The translations under genes and the position numbers were made by a program. The notes under the pieces are model-generated. The model saw only the letters and a list, made by a program, of their open reading frames with translations, made no database searches and was not told the DNA's origin. From Methanobrevibacter sp. TLL-48-HuF1 (GTDB lineage: Archaea; Methanobacteriota; Methanobacteria; Methanobacteriales; Methanobacteriaceae), in assembly GCF_023617305.1 (NCBI RefSeq), contig NZ_CP081485.1, forward strand, positions 1,788,501 to 1,852,500: a stretch of 64,000 bases of DNA, written 5' to 3'. Shown one piece after another: positions 54,630 through 64,000 of this stretch. Position 1 is the first letter of the stretch; every line of letters starts with the position of its first letter.

Positions 54630-55292
54630 ATGTCTGATAAAGTAAATACCGGCAATAATGTGGAAGATAAAAAACTTATTAAAAATGCAAGAAAACCTGA
54701 AGGAAAATTAGGTCATGAAATACTTGACAGAATGAACAAATCTCATGAAACAATGGCAAGATGGGGTGTCAGTCATTTTAACATTAATGAAGCAGATAAA
54801 ATCTTAGATATTGGATGTGGTGGTGGAAGAAACCTTGAACGCTTCGCCAAACAGATATGTGATGATGGCTGTGTTGTAGGAATTGATTATTCTGAAGTAA
54901 GTGTTGAAAAATCTTCTGATTTAAATAAACAGGCTATAAATGAAGGTAAAGTTAAAGTCTTACAGGGTTCAGTATCTGAAATGCCGTTTGAAGATGAAAG
55001 CTTTGATATTGTAACAGGATTTGAAACAATTTATTTCTGGCCGGATTTTATAAATGACTTAAAAGAAGTAAATAGGATTCTTAAAAAAGATGGATTAGTC
55101 TTTTTCTGTAATGAAGCAGTTTACAGGGAAGGTGAAATGGATAAATATGAAGATTTAATAGAATTATTGGATATGAAGATTTATTCTGAAGATGTTTTAG
55201 AATCAGCTCTTAAAAAAGCAGGTTTTAAAGATTTTCAGGCATTTATCAATGATGAAAATGACTGGATTTGTGTAACTGCAAGAAAAGCTTAA
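54630..55292 (+). CDS. Class I SAM-dependent methyltransferase, target unknown
   Basis: This 220-residue methyltransferase has motif I ILDIGCGGGRNLERFAKQ near residues 55-72, GIDYSEVSVEKS (motif II), GSVSEMPFEDESFDIVTG and FETIYFWPDF, with GLVFFCNEAV following. It resembles the UbiE/arsenic methyltransferase-like group of small soluble enzymes. AAGGAGGAATATAAAAC before the ATG is one of the strongest ribosome binding sites in the window. It starts 15 nt after tgtA and is probably co-transcribed with it. A tRNA or small-molecule target is possible; the sequence does not decide. Confidence 0.82.
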   Translation: MSDKVNTGNNVEDKKLIKNARKPEGKLGHEILDRMNKSHETMARWGVSHFNINEADKILDIGCGGGRNLERFAKQICDDGCVVGIDYSEVSVEKSSDLNKQAINEGKVKVLQGSVSEMPFEDESFDIVTGFETIYFWPDFINDLKEVNRILKKDGLVFFCNEAVYREGEMDKYEDLIELLDMKIYSEDVLESALKKAGFKDFQAFINDENDWICVTARKA

Positions 55293-55342
55293 TTATTAAA
55301 AACAATATAATATCATTTTCCAAATACTTCTAAGGTTAAATT

Positions 55343-56773
55343 ATGAATAAAGTCCGAACAATTTTTGCAAATATGAGCTGGTTAATGGCTTCTCAAATCA
55401 TTACCAGTGTTTGTGCTTTTATTTGGACCATTTTAACTGCACGTTACTTAGGAGTATCTGATTATGGTATTTTAGGAACAGCAACTTCTTTTTCTGTTAT
55501 TATAATTGTTGTTGCTGATTTAGGAGTTACTACATATATTACAAGATCAATTTCCGTTGATTATGATGTAGAAGCAGAGTATTTGGGAAATGCTTTGTCT
55601 CTTAAATTAATATTATCTGTAATTTATTTGGCATTAGTTATTTTTATTTCATATTTGTTGGGATGGAATAATTTTACTATTTTAATAACTTTTTTATTTG
55701 CAATTGAAAGTTTAATTAAATCCTTTTATAATTTGCTTTTTGCTTCATTCCAAGCTCACGAACAAATGAAGTATCAGGCAATTACCAATACATTGCTTAA
55801 TGTTTTAACTTTAGTATTTATTGTAATAATTTGCTTCACTAATTTTGGTTTACTTGGAATTACATTTGCATATATTATAGCTAATTTAATTGGTTTAATT
55901 TATTGTATTGCTGCCTTAACAAAGCACATTATAGTTCCAAAATTATTATTTGATTTGAAATTTTTTAAGAAATTAATAATTGCCGGAATTCCTTTTGCTT
56001 TAACTACACTGTTTTATACATTATATTATTCAATTGACATGGTTATGATTACTCAATTTTCAACTACCTATGCAACAGGACTTTATAATTCCACCTACAA
56101 GCTAATTAATGTTTTGACATTGTTTTATACAATTTATTCAGCAGTTATCTTTCCGGTTATGAGTAAGCTATTTAAACAAGGACAAGACATGCTGCGTCTT
56201 AGTTTTGTTAAATCCATTAAGTATTTATCTATGATTACTATTCCAATAGCTGTAGCTACCTTTTTTTATGCAGGGGATGTGATTTATCTTTGTTATGGTA
56301 ATCAGTATGCTGATGCAGACAGTGTTTTAAAAATACTGGTGTGGACTGTCTGTTTCCTGTTTATTAATGGTGCATGTTCTATGATTTTAAATGCATCTCA
56401 TAAAGAAACTTCCGTTACAAAGATTTATTCTTTAGCTGCAGTTTTTAATGCTGGTTTAAATTTATTTTTAATACCTTATTTCTCAGCACATGGGGCTGCA
56501 TTTGCAACAGTATTAACTGATGTTTTAATTTTAATTTTAGAAATGTATATGGTTGGTAAAATAAATCAGCTTCCTGACAGACATCTGATTTTTGATTTAA
56601 TTAAAATAATCATTGCATCTGCTGTAATGGGCGGAGTATTTTACTTGGTTCACATGTCATTATGGTTAGCTATTCCAGTTGGTGTTATTGTTTACTTGGT
56701 AGTTATTACTCTTATAAAATTCTTTGATAAAGAGGATAAGCTCATAATTAAACAAATTTTAGGTAAAGCTTAA
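55343..56773 (+). CDS. Polysaccharide flippase (Wzx/RfbX-like, MOP superfamily)
   Basis: This 476-residue protein with about 12-14 membrane helices is a polysaccharide-exporter-type flippase of the MATE-like MOP superfamily. It would flip lipid-linked glycans across the membrane for surface assembly or protein glycosylation. The N-terminus reads NKVRTIFANMSWLMASQIIT, followed by LTARYLGVSDYGILGTATSF, which is typical of RfbX/Wzx. LYYSIDMVMITQFSTTYATG and YGNQYADADSVLKILVW follow. It is the first of a tandem pair (49 nt to the next) and may be transcribed from a promoter in the short gap after the methyltransferase gene. Confidence 0.9.
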   Translation: MNKVRTIFANMSWLMASQIITSVCAFIWTILTARYLGVSDYGILGTATSFSVIIIVVADLGVTTYITRSISVDYDVEAEYLGNALSLKLILSVIYLALVIFISYLLGWNNFTILITFLFAIESLIKSFYNLLFASFQAHEQMKYQAITNTLLNVLTLVFIVIICFTNFGLLGITFAYIIANLIGLIYCIAALTKHIIVPKLLFDLKFFKKLIIAGIPFALTTLFYTLYYSIDMVMITQFSTTYATGLYNSTYKLINVLTLFYTIYSAVIFPVMSKLFKQGQDMLRLSFVKSIKYLSMITIPIAVATFFYAGDVIYLCYGNQYADADSVLKILVWTVCFLFINGACSMILNASHKETSVTKIYSLAAVFNAGLNLFLIPYFSAHGAAFATVLTDVLILILEMYMVGKINQLPDRHLIFDLIKIIIASAVMGGVFYLVHMSLWLAIPVGVIVYLVVITLIKFFDKEDKLIIKQILGKA

Positions 56774-56822
56774 TATAGAAAACTGATATATATTAATCCT
56801 AGTAATTTGTGAGTTTAATATT

Positions 56823-58250
56823 ATGAGTAGAGTAAGAACTGTTTTTGCAAATATGAGTTGGTTAATGTTTTCTCAAATCATAACAAGTGTCTGTGCTTTT
56901 GTTTGGACTATTTTAACTGCTCGTTATTTAGGTGTATCTGATTATGGTCTTTTAGGTACAGCTACTTCTTTTGCAACTATTTTTGGTGTTTGTGCTGATT
57001 TAGGAGTTACTACTTATATTGTCAGATCCATTTCTACAGATTTTGACTCTGAAAGGAAATATTTGGGAAATGCTATAGGTATTAAATTAATATTGTCAGT
57101 ATTTTACTTATCAGTTGTATCACTGGCTTTATTTATATTAGGCTGGGATAATTATACTGTTATAATCTGTTTCCTGTTTGCTGTAGAAAATGTAATTAAG
57201 TCATTTCAAACTGCAATGTATTCTTCATTCCAGGCTCATGAAATGATGAAGTATCAGGCTATTACAAATACTTTGCTCAATGTTTTAACATTTATATTTA
57301 TTGTAGCTGTTACATTTACAGATTATGGATTATGGGGAATTACTTTAGCATATATTGCAGCTAATGTAATAGGTTTAGTTTATGCAACTTTAGCTTTATC
57401 TAAAAAGATTATTGTTCCAAAACCTTTATTTGACAGGGCTTTTTGTAAAAAGTTAGTTATCGGAGGTCTTCCTTTTGCATTAACTAGCTTATTTTATATG
57501 ATTTATTATTCAATTGATATGGTTATGATTACTCAGTTTGCAAATACTTATGCTACAGGTCTTTATAATTCTTCTTATAAGTTAATCAATGTTTTAACTT
57601 TGTTTTATACAATTTACACTTCTGTTATTTTCCCGGTTATGAGTAAACTCTTTAAACAGGATGGAAATTTGCTGCAGTTTAGTTTTGTCAAGTCTATTAA
57701 GTATCTGTCCATGGTTACTATTCCAATAGCTATTGCTACCTTTTTCTACGGCGGAGATGTAATTTCATTATGTTACGGTAATCAATATGCAGAAGCAGGG
57801 GAAGTTTTAAAAATCCTGATCTGGACTGTCTGTTTCCTGTTTATTAACGGTGCCTGTTCCATGATTTTAAATGCATCTCACAGGGAAACTGCAGTTACTA
57901 AAATTTATTGTTTAGCTGCTCTGTTTAATGTTGTTTTAAATTTTATTTTAATACCTCATTTTTCAGTTTATGGTGCTTCAGTAGCTACTGTAATTAGTGA
58001 GATTTTAATTTTAGTTTTAGAGTTATATACTATCTATAAAATTAATCAGCTTCCTGATAAACATCTGTTATTTGATATTTTAAAAGTTATACTTTGTGCA
58101 GGTGTTATGGGTGTTGTTTTACATCTTCTTAATCTTAATTTATGGTTAGCTATTCTTGTAGGTGTTGTGGTTTATTTAATAGCTATTATTCTTACTAAAA
58201 CATTTGATAATCAGGATAAAATGATTTTTAAACAAATTATTGGAATGTAG
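56823..58250 (+). CDS. Polysaccharide flippase (Wzx/RfbX-like), tandem paralogue
   Basis: This 475-residue flippase is closely similar to the preceding one from end to end (SRVRTVFANMSWLMFSQIIT, then LTARYLGVSDYGLLGTATSF; later YYSIDMVMITQFANTYATG). The two probably arose by tandem duplication, and divergence is spread through loops and membrane helices. The start has a GAGTTTAAT context. Two copies suggest export of two different lipid-linked oligosaccharides, for example a pseudaminic-acid-bearing and another glycan, but this is inference. It ends 55 nt before the tRNA-Gly pair. Confidence 0.9.
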   Translation: MSRVRTVFANMSWLMFSQIITSVCAFVWTILTARYLGVSDYGLLGTATSFATIFGVCADLGVTTYIVRSISTDFDSERKYLGNAIGIKLILSVFYLSVVSLALFILGWDNYTVIICFLFAVENVIKSFQTAMYSSFQAHEMMKYQAITNTLLNVLTFIFIVAVTFTDYGLWGITLAYIAANVIGLVYATLALSKKIIVPKPLFDRAFCKKLVIGGLPFALTSLFYMIYYSIDMVMITQFANTYATGLYNSSYKLINVLTLFYTIYTSVIFPVMSKLFKQDGNLLQFSFVKSIKYLSMVTIPIAIATFFYGGDVISLCYGNQYAEAGEVLKILIWTVCFLFINGACSMILNASHRETAVTKIYCLAALFNVVLNFILIPHFSVYGASVATVISEILILVLELYTIYKINQLPDKHLLFDILKVILCAGVMGVVLHLLNLNLWLAILVGVVVYLIAIILTKTFDNQDKMIFKQIIGM

Positions 58251-58263
58251 ATTTACCCAAAAC

Positions 58264-58271
58264 TTTATATA
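58264..58271 (+). promoter_or_regulatory. TATA box of the tRNA-Gly pair
   Basis: TTTATATA lies 35-42 nt before the first tRNA, predicting a transcript that starts about 10 nt before the mature 5' end. Confidence 0.55.
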
Positions 58272-58305
58272 CTATCAAAACAAAAGTATAATTGTTGTTT
58301 GTTAT

Positions 58306-58379
58306 GCGGTGTTAGTCCAGCCTGGTTAAGACTCTAGCCTGCCACGTTAGAGACCCGGGTTCAAATCCCGGACGCCGCA
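58306..58379 (+). tRNA. tRNA-Gly (anticodon GCC)
   Basis: The cloverleaf is complete. The acceptor GCGGTGT pairs with ACGCCGC, with discriminator A. The anticodon stem CTAGC/GTTAG holds the loop CTGCCAC with anticodon GCC, and the T stem CCGGG/CCCGG encloses TTCAAAT. CCA is not encoded. A second glycine tRNA follows after 5 nt and shares the transcript. Confidence 0.95.
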
Positions 58380-58384
58380 TTTAT

Positions 58385-58458
58385 GCAGTTGTGGTATAGT
58401 CTGGTTATTACTTGGGCCTTCCAAGCCTACAACCCGGGTTCGAATCCCGGCAACTGCA
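58385..58458 (+). tRNA. tRNA-Gly (anticodon UCC)
   Basis: The acceptor GCAGTTG pairs with CAACTGC, with discriminator A. The anticodon stem TGGGC/GCCTA holds CTTCCAA with anticodon TCC, and the T arm CCGGG/CCCGG encloses TTCGAAT. CCA is not encoded. A T-rich tract (58459-58488) follows as a likely terminator. With the preceding gene it supplies two glycine isoacceptors from one promoter. Confidence 0.95.
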
Positions 58459-58524
58459 TTTGTTTTATCTAATTTTCTTATTTTTTTCTGAATTCTTATT
58501 ATACTGATTAGTTTTTTTAGTTAC

Positions 58525-58536
58525 TTTTATATAATA
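58525..58536 (+). promoter_or_regulatory. TATA box of the HMG-CoA synthase/thiolase operon
   Basis: TTTTATATAATA lies about 80 nt before the start codon, predicting a leader of about 50 nt. The start is set by a GGTGAT site at 58601-58606. Confidence 0.45.
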
Positions 58537-58609
58537 CTTTTTATAAAGATTAAATTACTAAAGTTAGTTTTCTAACTAAATTAAAAATTAAAAAAATCTT
58601 GGTGATTCT

Positions 58610-60816
<2,207 letters not shown>

Positions 60817-60890
60817 ATAATCATCTTCTCTTTTTAAATACTTTAAAGTATAATATATTAATTAGAAATATTTTTGGAGAGAGTATAAAA

Positions 60891-61160
60891 ATGAAATTTA
60901 AAATAACAGCAGTAAATACTAAAAATCCAAGTGAAAAATTCGAATATGAATTAGAAGGAGAATCTGTTGACAGTTTCAAATACTTTGACGAAGCTGAAGG
61001 TAAATTCTTCCATCCTAAAGAAGTATTAAATAACAAAATGAGAGAAATTAACAATAATTTAATGTTAAATGACTCACCAATATTCACCATTAAAAAAGTT
61101 GGTGAAAAAGCTAATATCAAAGCTATGACTTTTGACATTGAAATTGAATCCATTGAATAG
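60891..61160 (+). CDS. Unrecognised small protein (89 residues)
   Basis: I do not recognise this protein. It reads MKFKITAVNTKNPSEKFEYE, then ELEGESVDSFKYFDEAEGKF, and ends with KANIKAMTFDIEIESIE, suggesting a small beta-rich fold. It has a clear TTGGAGAG site before the ATG and an AGTATAATATATT promoter-like element at about 60847-60859. A hairpin terminator follows at 61186-61207. It is not a DUF35 protein: it has no C-x-x-C pairs and is too short. The antisense frame at 60821-61153 is a shadow. Confidence 0.7.
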   Translation: MKFKITAVNTKNPSEKFEYELEGESVDSFKYFDEAEGKFFHPKEVLNNKMREINNNLMLNDSPIFTIKKVGEKANIKAMTFDIEIESIE

Positions 61161-61185
61161 ATTTAATTTCACTCTTTTTTTATTT

Positions 61186-61207
61186 AAAAGAGAATTATTT
61201 CTCTTTT
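61186..61207 (+). terminator. Hairpin terminator after the 89-residue gene
   Basis: A 9-bp stem pairs AAAAGAGAA (61186-61194) with TTCTCTTTT (61199-61207) around TTAT, next to a T-run at 61175-61185. It precedes the methyltransferase start at 61218. Confidence 0.45.
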
Positions 61208-61217
61208 ATTGATTTTT

Positions 61218-61949
61218 ATGGATATTCCACTTTATTTTTATGCTGCTTTTAAGGATATGGACCGATTGGCTCCGGGAAGTGATAAGTCCACTTTAAAAGC
61301 TATTGACTATATTGATTTTAATAATGATTCACAATTAACTATTCTGGATATTGGCTGTGGAGCGGGAGCTTCAACTTTGCTGCTGGCTGATTATTTTAAA
61401 AATTCAACAATTGAAGCTATTGATTTATTTCCACATTATTTGAAGGTTTTGGATGAAAAAATAGCTGACAATGATTTGGATAATAGGGTTTACACCTGTC
61501 AGATGGACATGAATGATCTGGATTATCCCAACTGCGAATTTGACATTGTTTTTAGTGAAGCTTCAGCATATATCATGGGATTTGCTAAAGCACTTAAAAG
61601 TTGGAAACGTGTTTTAAAGCAAGACAGTTATCTGATTATTTCTGAGCTGACATGGATTCAAAAACCTTCAAAAGAATCTAAAAAGTTTTGGAAAACACAT
61701 TATCCTGAGATTGGCACGATTGAAAATAAAATAGCTAAAATAAAGGATGAAGGTTATGAATTTATAGATTATTTTATTTTACCAAAAAGTGATTTTGAAA
61801 GTTATTATAGTAATCTGGAAAGTAATCTTAAAAAATTGGAAGATAATGACTTTAAAAAGGATTTTAAAAAAGAAATTGAAGTTTATGGAAATAATAGTGA
61901 TGATTACAGCTATGTTTACTATATTATGAAAAAAGAAGTTTATCAATAA
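61218..61949 (+). CDS. Class I SAM-dependent methyltransferase, target unknown
   Basis: This protein of about 243 residues starts MDIPLYFYAAFKDMDRLAPG. Motif I is ILDIGCGAGASTLLLADYF near residues 40-58, then AIDLFPHYLKVLDE, MDMNDLDYPNCEFDIVFSEA and SYLIISELTW. It resembles small methyltransferases of the methyltransferase 11 group. The ATG at 61218 is preferred over a TTG at 61209 in the same frame, which lies beside the terminator of the previous gene. It converges on cobQ with a 26-nt overlap at the 3' ends. The substrate is unknown. Confidence 0.78.
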   Translation: MDIPLYFYAAFKDMDRLAPGSDKSTLKAIDYIDFNNDSQLTILDIGCGAGASTLLLADYFKNSTIEAIDLFPHYLKVLDEKIADNDLDNRVYTCQMDMNDLDYPNCEFDIVFSEASAYIMGFAKALKSWKRVLKQDSYLIISELTWIQKPSKESKKFWKTHYPEIGTIENKIAKIKDEGYEFIDYFILPKSDFESYYSNLESNLKKLEDNDFKKDFKKEIEVYGNNSDDYSYVYYIMKKEVYQ

Positions 61950-63465
61950 TTTCCATATCTATATTTTCTTCAACAATTTGTGCTAATTTATTTAATGAAT
62001 AATCCTTTTGTGTTTCATAAGGATCTTCACCATTTTTGGCTTCAATACCTTTTCTGACTCTTAGATAATTTAAAAATTCACGCCTGAAATTGTAGTTGTG
62101 AAATATTCCATGGAAATATGTTCCAAAGACATTTCCACTACATGCTCCGTCAAAGTTACCTTCATCATTATTTCCCTGTCCTTTTTGAACATTTAACAAT
62201 GGGTTTACTTCTTTACTTGGGTTCAGGTGTGATGTACCCTCATGGATTTCATAACCTGTTACTTTCTCTCCAGCTATCTTTGCAAATATGGCACCGGCTA
62301 TTCCGGTTAAATCTTCTTTTTCAGGTACGACAGCTTCAGACTGTGTTACGATTTTTTCTGTGCGTTGGAATTTTGATTCAATATCTAATAATTTCAGTCC
62401 TTCAATAGTTCCAACATCGGATTCTTTTTTATCATCATCATAAATTATATTTCCGAGAATTTGATATCCTCCGCAGATTCCAACAACAGGAATTTCATGG
62501 GATTTGGCTATTATTTTGGCGGCAAGTCCGCTGTCAAAGAGCTCCTTTGCATCTTTAGTTGAATTACGTGTTCCGGGAATGATTATAGCATCAACATCTC
62601 CAATTTCATCATTAAGATTAATCATTTTAATTCCGACATCCTCTTCAAACTCAAAGGGGTCAATATCTGTAAAATTGGAGATTTTAGGAAGTCTTATAAC
62701 TCCAATAATAATGTCCTTGTTTTCATTAAATACATGTGTTGTTAATGATGCTGAATCCTCTTCAGGTAATTTCAGTGTTTCATCATAAGGCAGGACACCT
62801 AAAACTGGAGCTTTGGTGATTTCTTCAATTCTGTCAAGTCCCGGTTTTAAAATATCTAAATTTCCTCTAAATTTATTAATAACTGTGGCTTTTAGTCTGG
62901 ATCTGTCATAATCATCTAAAAGAACATATGTTCCAGCAATAGCTGCAAAAACACCACCCATTTCAATATCAGCTATTAAAATAACATTTGCATCAGCCAT
63001 ATGTGCAATTTCCATATTGGCAAGATCTTCTTTACGCATGTTAATTTCTGCAGGTGATCCTGCTCCTTCAATGATTATAATGTCATAATTTTCTTTTAGG
63101 ATATTGAAACTTTCTTTAATGGCTTCAAAAGCCCTGTCATGATAGTCATGCTGGTATTGATAGAAATTCATATCTCCGATGGATTTTCCCTGGATAATTA
63201 CATTGGATGTAAAATCACCTTTTGGTTTTAAAAGAATCGGGTTCATATGTATGCTTGGTTCAATCATTGCAGCTTCTGCTTGTAACATTTGAGCTATTCC
63301 TATTTCTCCATTTTCTTTAGTTGTATATGAGTTTAAAGACATATTTTGAGATTTAAAAGGAGCTACTTTATAGCCTCTGTTTCTGTATATTCTGCATAAT
63401 GCAGCTACAAGCATACTTTTTCCAGCATTTGATGATGTTCCCTGAACCATTAAACATTTAACCAT
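61924..63465 (-). CDS. cobQ: Cobyric acid synthase
   Basis: CobQ amidates the carboxylates b, d, e and g of adenosyl-cobyrinic acid a,c-diamide using ATP and glutamine. The 513-residue protein has an N-terminal P-loop domain (LMVQGTSSNAGKSMLVAALC), then QNMSLNSYTTKENGEIGIAQ and EGAGSPAEINMRK. The C-terminal class I-like amidotransferase has VGICGGYQILG (nucleophile Cys) and GTYFHGIFHN. I take ATG 63465 as the start, because the alternative GTG at 63474 is the middle of GTGAT, a ribosome binding site. With cobA at 44963 it shows that this organism makes corrinoids, needed for methanogenesis methyltransferases. Confidence 0.94.
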   Translation of the reverse strand: MVKCLMVQGTSSNAGKSMLVAALCRIYRNRGYKVAPFKSQNMSLNSYTTKENGEIGIAQMLQAEAAMIEPSIHMNPILLKPKGDFTSNVIIQGKSIGDMNFYQYQHDYHDRAFEAIKESFNILKENYDIIIIEGAGSPAEINMRKEDLANMEIAHMADANVILIADIEMGGVFAAIAGTYVLLDDYDRSRLKATVINKFRGNLDILKPGLDRIEEITKAPVLGVLPYDETLKLPEEDSASLTTHVFNENKDIIIGVIRLPKISNFTDIDPFEFEEDVGIKMINLNDEIGDVDAIIIPGTRNSTKDAKELFDSGLAAKIIAKSHEIPVVGICGGYQILGNIIYDDDKKESDVGTIEGLKLLDIESKFQRTEKIVTQSEAVVPEKEDLTGIAGAIFAKIAGEKVTGYEIHEGTSHLNPSKEVNPLLNVQKGQGNNDEGNFDGACSGNVFGTYFHGIFHNYNFRREFLNYLRVRKGIEAKNGEDPYETQKDYSLNKLAQIVEENIDMEIIDKLLFS

Positions 63466-63637
63466 TAAAATCACTTTGTTTTTCTTTTAAAGATATTTTT
63501 GTTATTTATATTTTATAAATGTTGATTGGTTAATTTATCTATAATATTATATATTATTTAAACTAAAATTTATAAATATAAAAAAAATTTTATTAAATAT
63601 AAAATATATTTTAATTTGGTAAAAAGGTTGATTATTT

Positions 63638-64000
63638 ATGAAATTCAATAAACAATTCTTTTTAGGCATTATGCTACTTATTCTCCTTTTAGGAGTTAGT
63701 AGTGTAAGTGCGAACGATTTGAATGACGTTAATTCATCTGATATGGGATTGGATGACTCTTCAATGGGAATTATGGAGGATTCTGCTCAAGTTAACAGTA
63801 ATGTTGATATTCCGGTAGCCAATCCTTCTGATGATGTGATTATTGTAAATAATTGGGGTGAACTAAAAACATACTGTGAAAAAACAGATAAAAACTATGT
63901 GCTTCAATTAAAGGAAAATACTAATTTTTATCCGGGCGATGGAGTTGATGAATCTAATCAGATTATTATTCGAAATAATGTAACTATCCTAGGAAATAAT
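63638..64000 (+). CDS. Secreted adhesin-like protein, N-terminal part (cut by window edge)
   Basis: An open frame runs from the ATG at 63638 to the end of the window (121 codons). It begins with a signal peptide (MKFNKQFFLGIMLLILLLGV, cut near residue 26 after SVSA). A Ser/Asp-rich stretch (NDLNDVNSSDMGLDDSSMGI) follows, and then VIIVNNWGELKTYCEKTDKN, QIIIRNNVTILGN. The last part looks like the start of a right-handed beta-helix or parallel-repeat adhesin. AAAAAGGTTGAT precedes the start. It is transcribed divergently from cobQ with about 170 nt between the starts. Domain content beyond the edge is unknown. Confidence 0.8.
   Translation, partial: MKFNKQFFLGIMLLILLLGVSSVSANDLNDVNSSDMGLDDSSMGIMEDSAQVNSNVDIPVANPSDDVIIVNNWGELKTYCEKTDKNYVLQLKENTNFYPGDGVDESNQIIIRNNVTILGNN

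Noticed and set aside
58306-58458. tRNA attachment site for an integrated element
   Set aside because: No integrase, no partial tRNA repeat and only housekeeping genes downstream.
60821-61153. 110-codon minus-strand frame opposite the 89-residue gene
   Set aside because: The plus-strand gene has a ribosome binding site, promoter-like element and terminator; the minus frame has none and reads as a shadow.

Overview
The window is AT-rich archaeal DNA. The most likely source is a gut methanogen of the genus Methanobrevibacter, close to M. smithii (inferred from gene content, not from a database search). Archaeal markers seen directly are an archaeosine-type tRNA-guanine transglycosylase with PUA domain, an archaeal HMG-CoA synthase/thiolase pair, a PurS/PurQ split, archaeal TATA boxes (many of the form AAGTTATATA), GGTGAT-type ribosome binding sites and two tRNA-Gly genes without encoded CCA. 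Giant secreted adhesin-like proteins with DUF11 repeats, two LicD proteins and a sialic-acid-like sugar pathway fit the surface biology of Methanobrevibacter.

Layout. 1-2443: end of a Gfo/Idh/MocA oxidoreductase facing a minus-strand gpsA-licD pair. About 2640-2730: a GC-rich double-hairpin element, probably a small RNA on the minus strand. 3127-5036: an AAA ATPase split by a -1 frame change at a slippery heptamer, followed by a PD-(D/E)xK-like partner. 5087-9332: a SpoIIM-like membrane protein and two tandem NSS transporters. 10029-26807: a 5592-residue adhesin-like protein with a five-fold 1080-bp tandem repeat. 27038-32467: a complete pseudaminic acid operon (pseB, pseC, pseF, a pseG-pseH fusion, pseI). 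32513-38997: a second gpsA-like gene, a small protein/GNAT pair that looks like a toxin-antitoxin module bracketed by a direct repeat, a TarI/IspD-like cytidylyltransferase, a surface-carbohydrate protein, a second licD and a family 2 glycosyltransferase. 39783-42826: a second AAA ATPase plus PD-(D/E)xK-like gene, followed by two unrecognised genes; this is the best candidate for an undescribed defence-type system. 43286-47778: purC-purS-purQ-cobA-glmS and a small gene. 48454-52541: a secreted Ig-like protein with a zinc-ribbon tail, an MnmC-like methyltransferase and a membrane acyltransferase. 52635-58250: tgtA, a methyltransferase and two tandem flippases. 58306-58458: tRNA-Gly(GCC) and tRNA-Gly(UCC). 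58610-60816: HMG-CoA synthase and thiolase. 60891-63465: a small protein, a methyltransferase and cobQ on the minus strand. 63638-end: the start of another secreted adhesin-like protein.

How the genes work together. Most of the window serves the cell envelope. The pse operon makes CMP-pseudaminic acid. gpsA, the TarI-like enzyme, the LicD proteins and the surface-carbohydrate protein together suggest polyol-phosphate or glycerophosphate decoration of surface glycans. The glycosyltransferase, acyltransferase and flippases would assemble and export such glycans, and the adhesins are sequon-rich possible carriers. GlmS supplies glucosamine-6-phosphate and hence amino-sugar precursors. The two ATPase/nuclease-like pairs and the GNAT pair are accessory modules set between these surface genes. 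Purine, cobalamin, isoprenoid and tRNA-modification genes form the housekeeping background.
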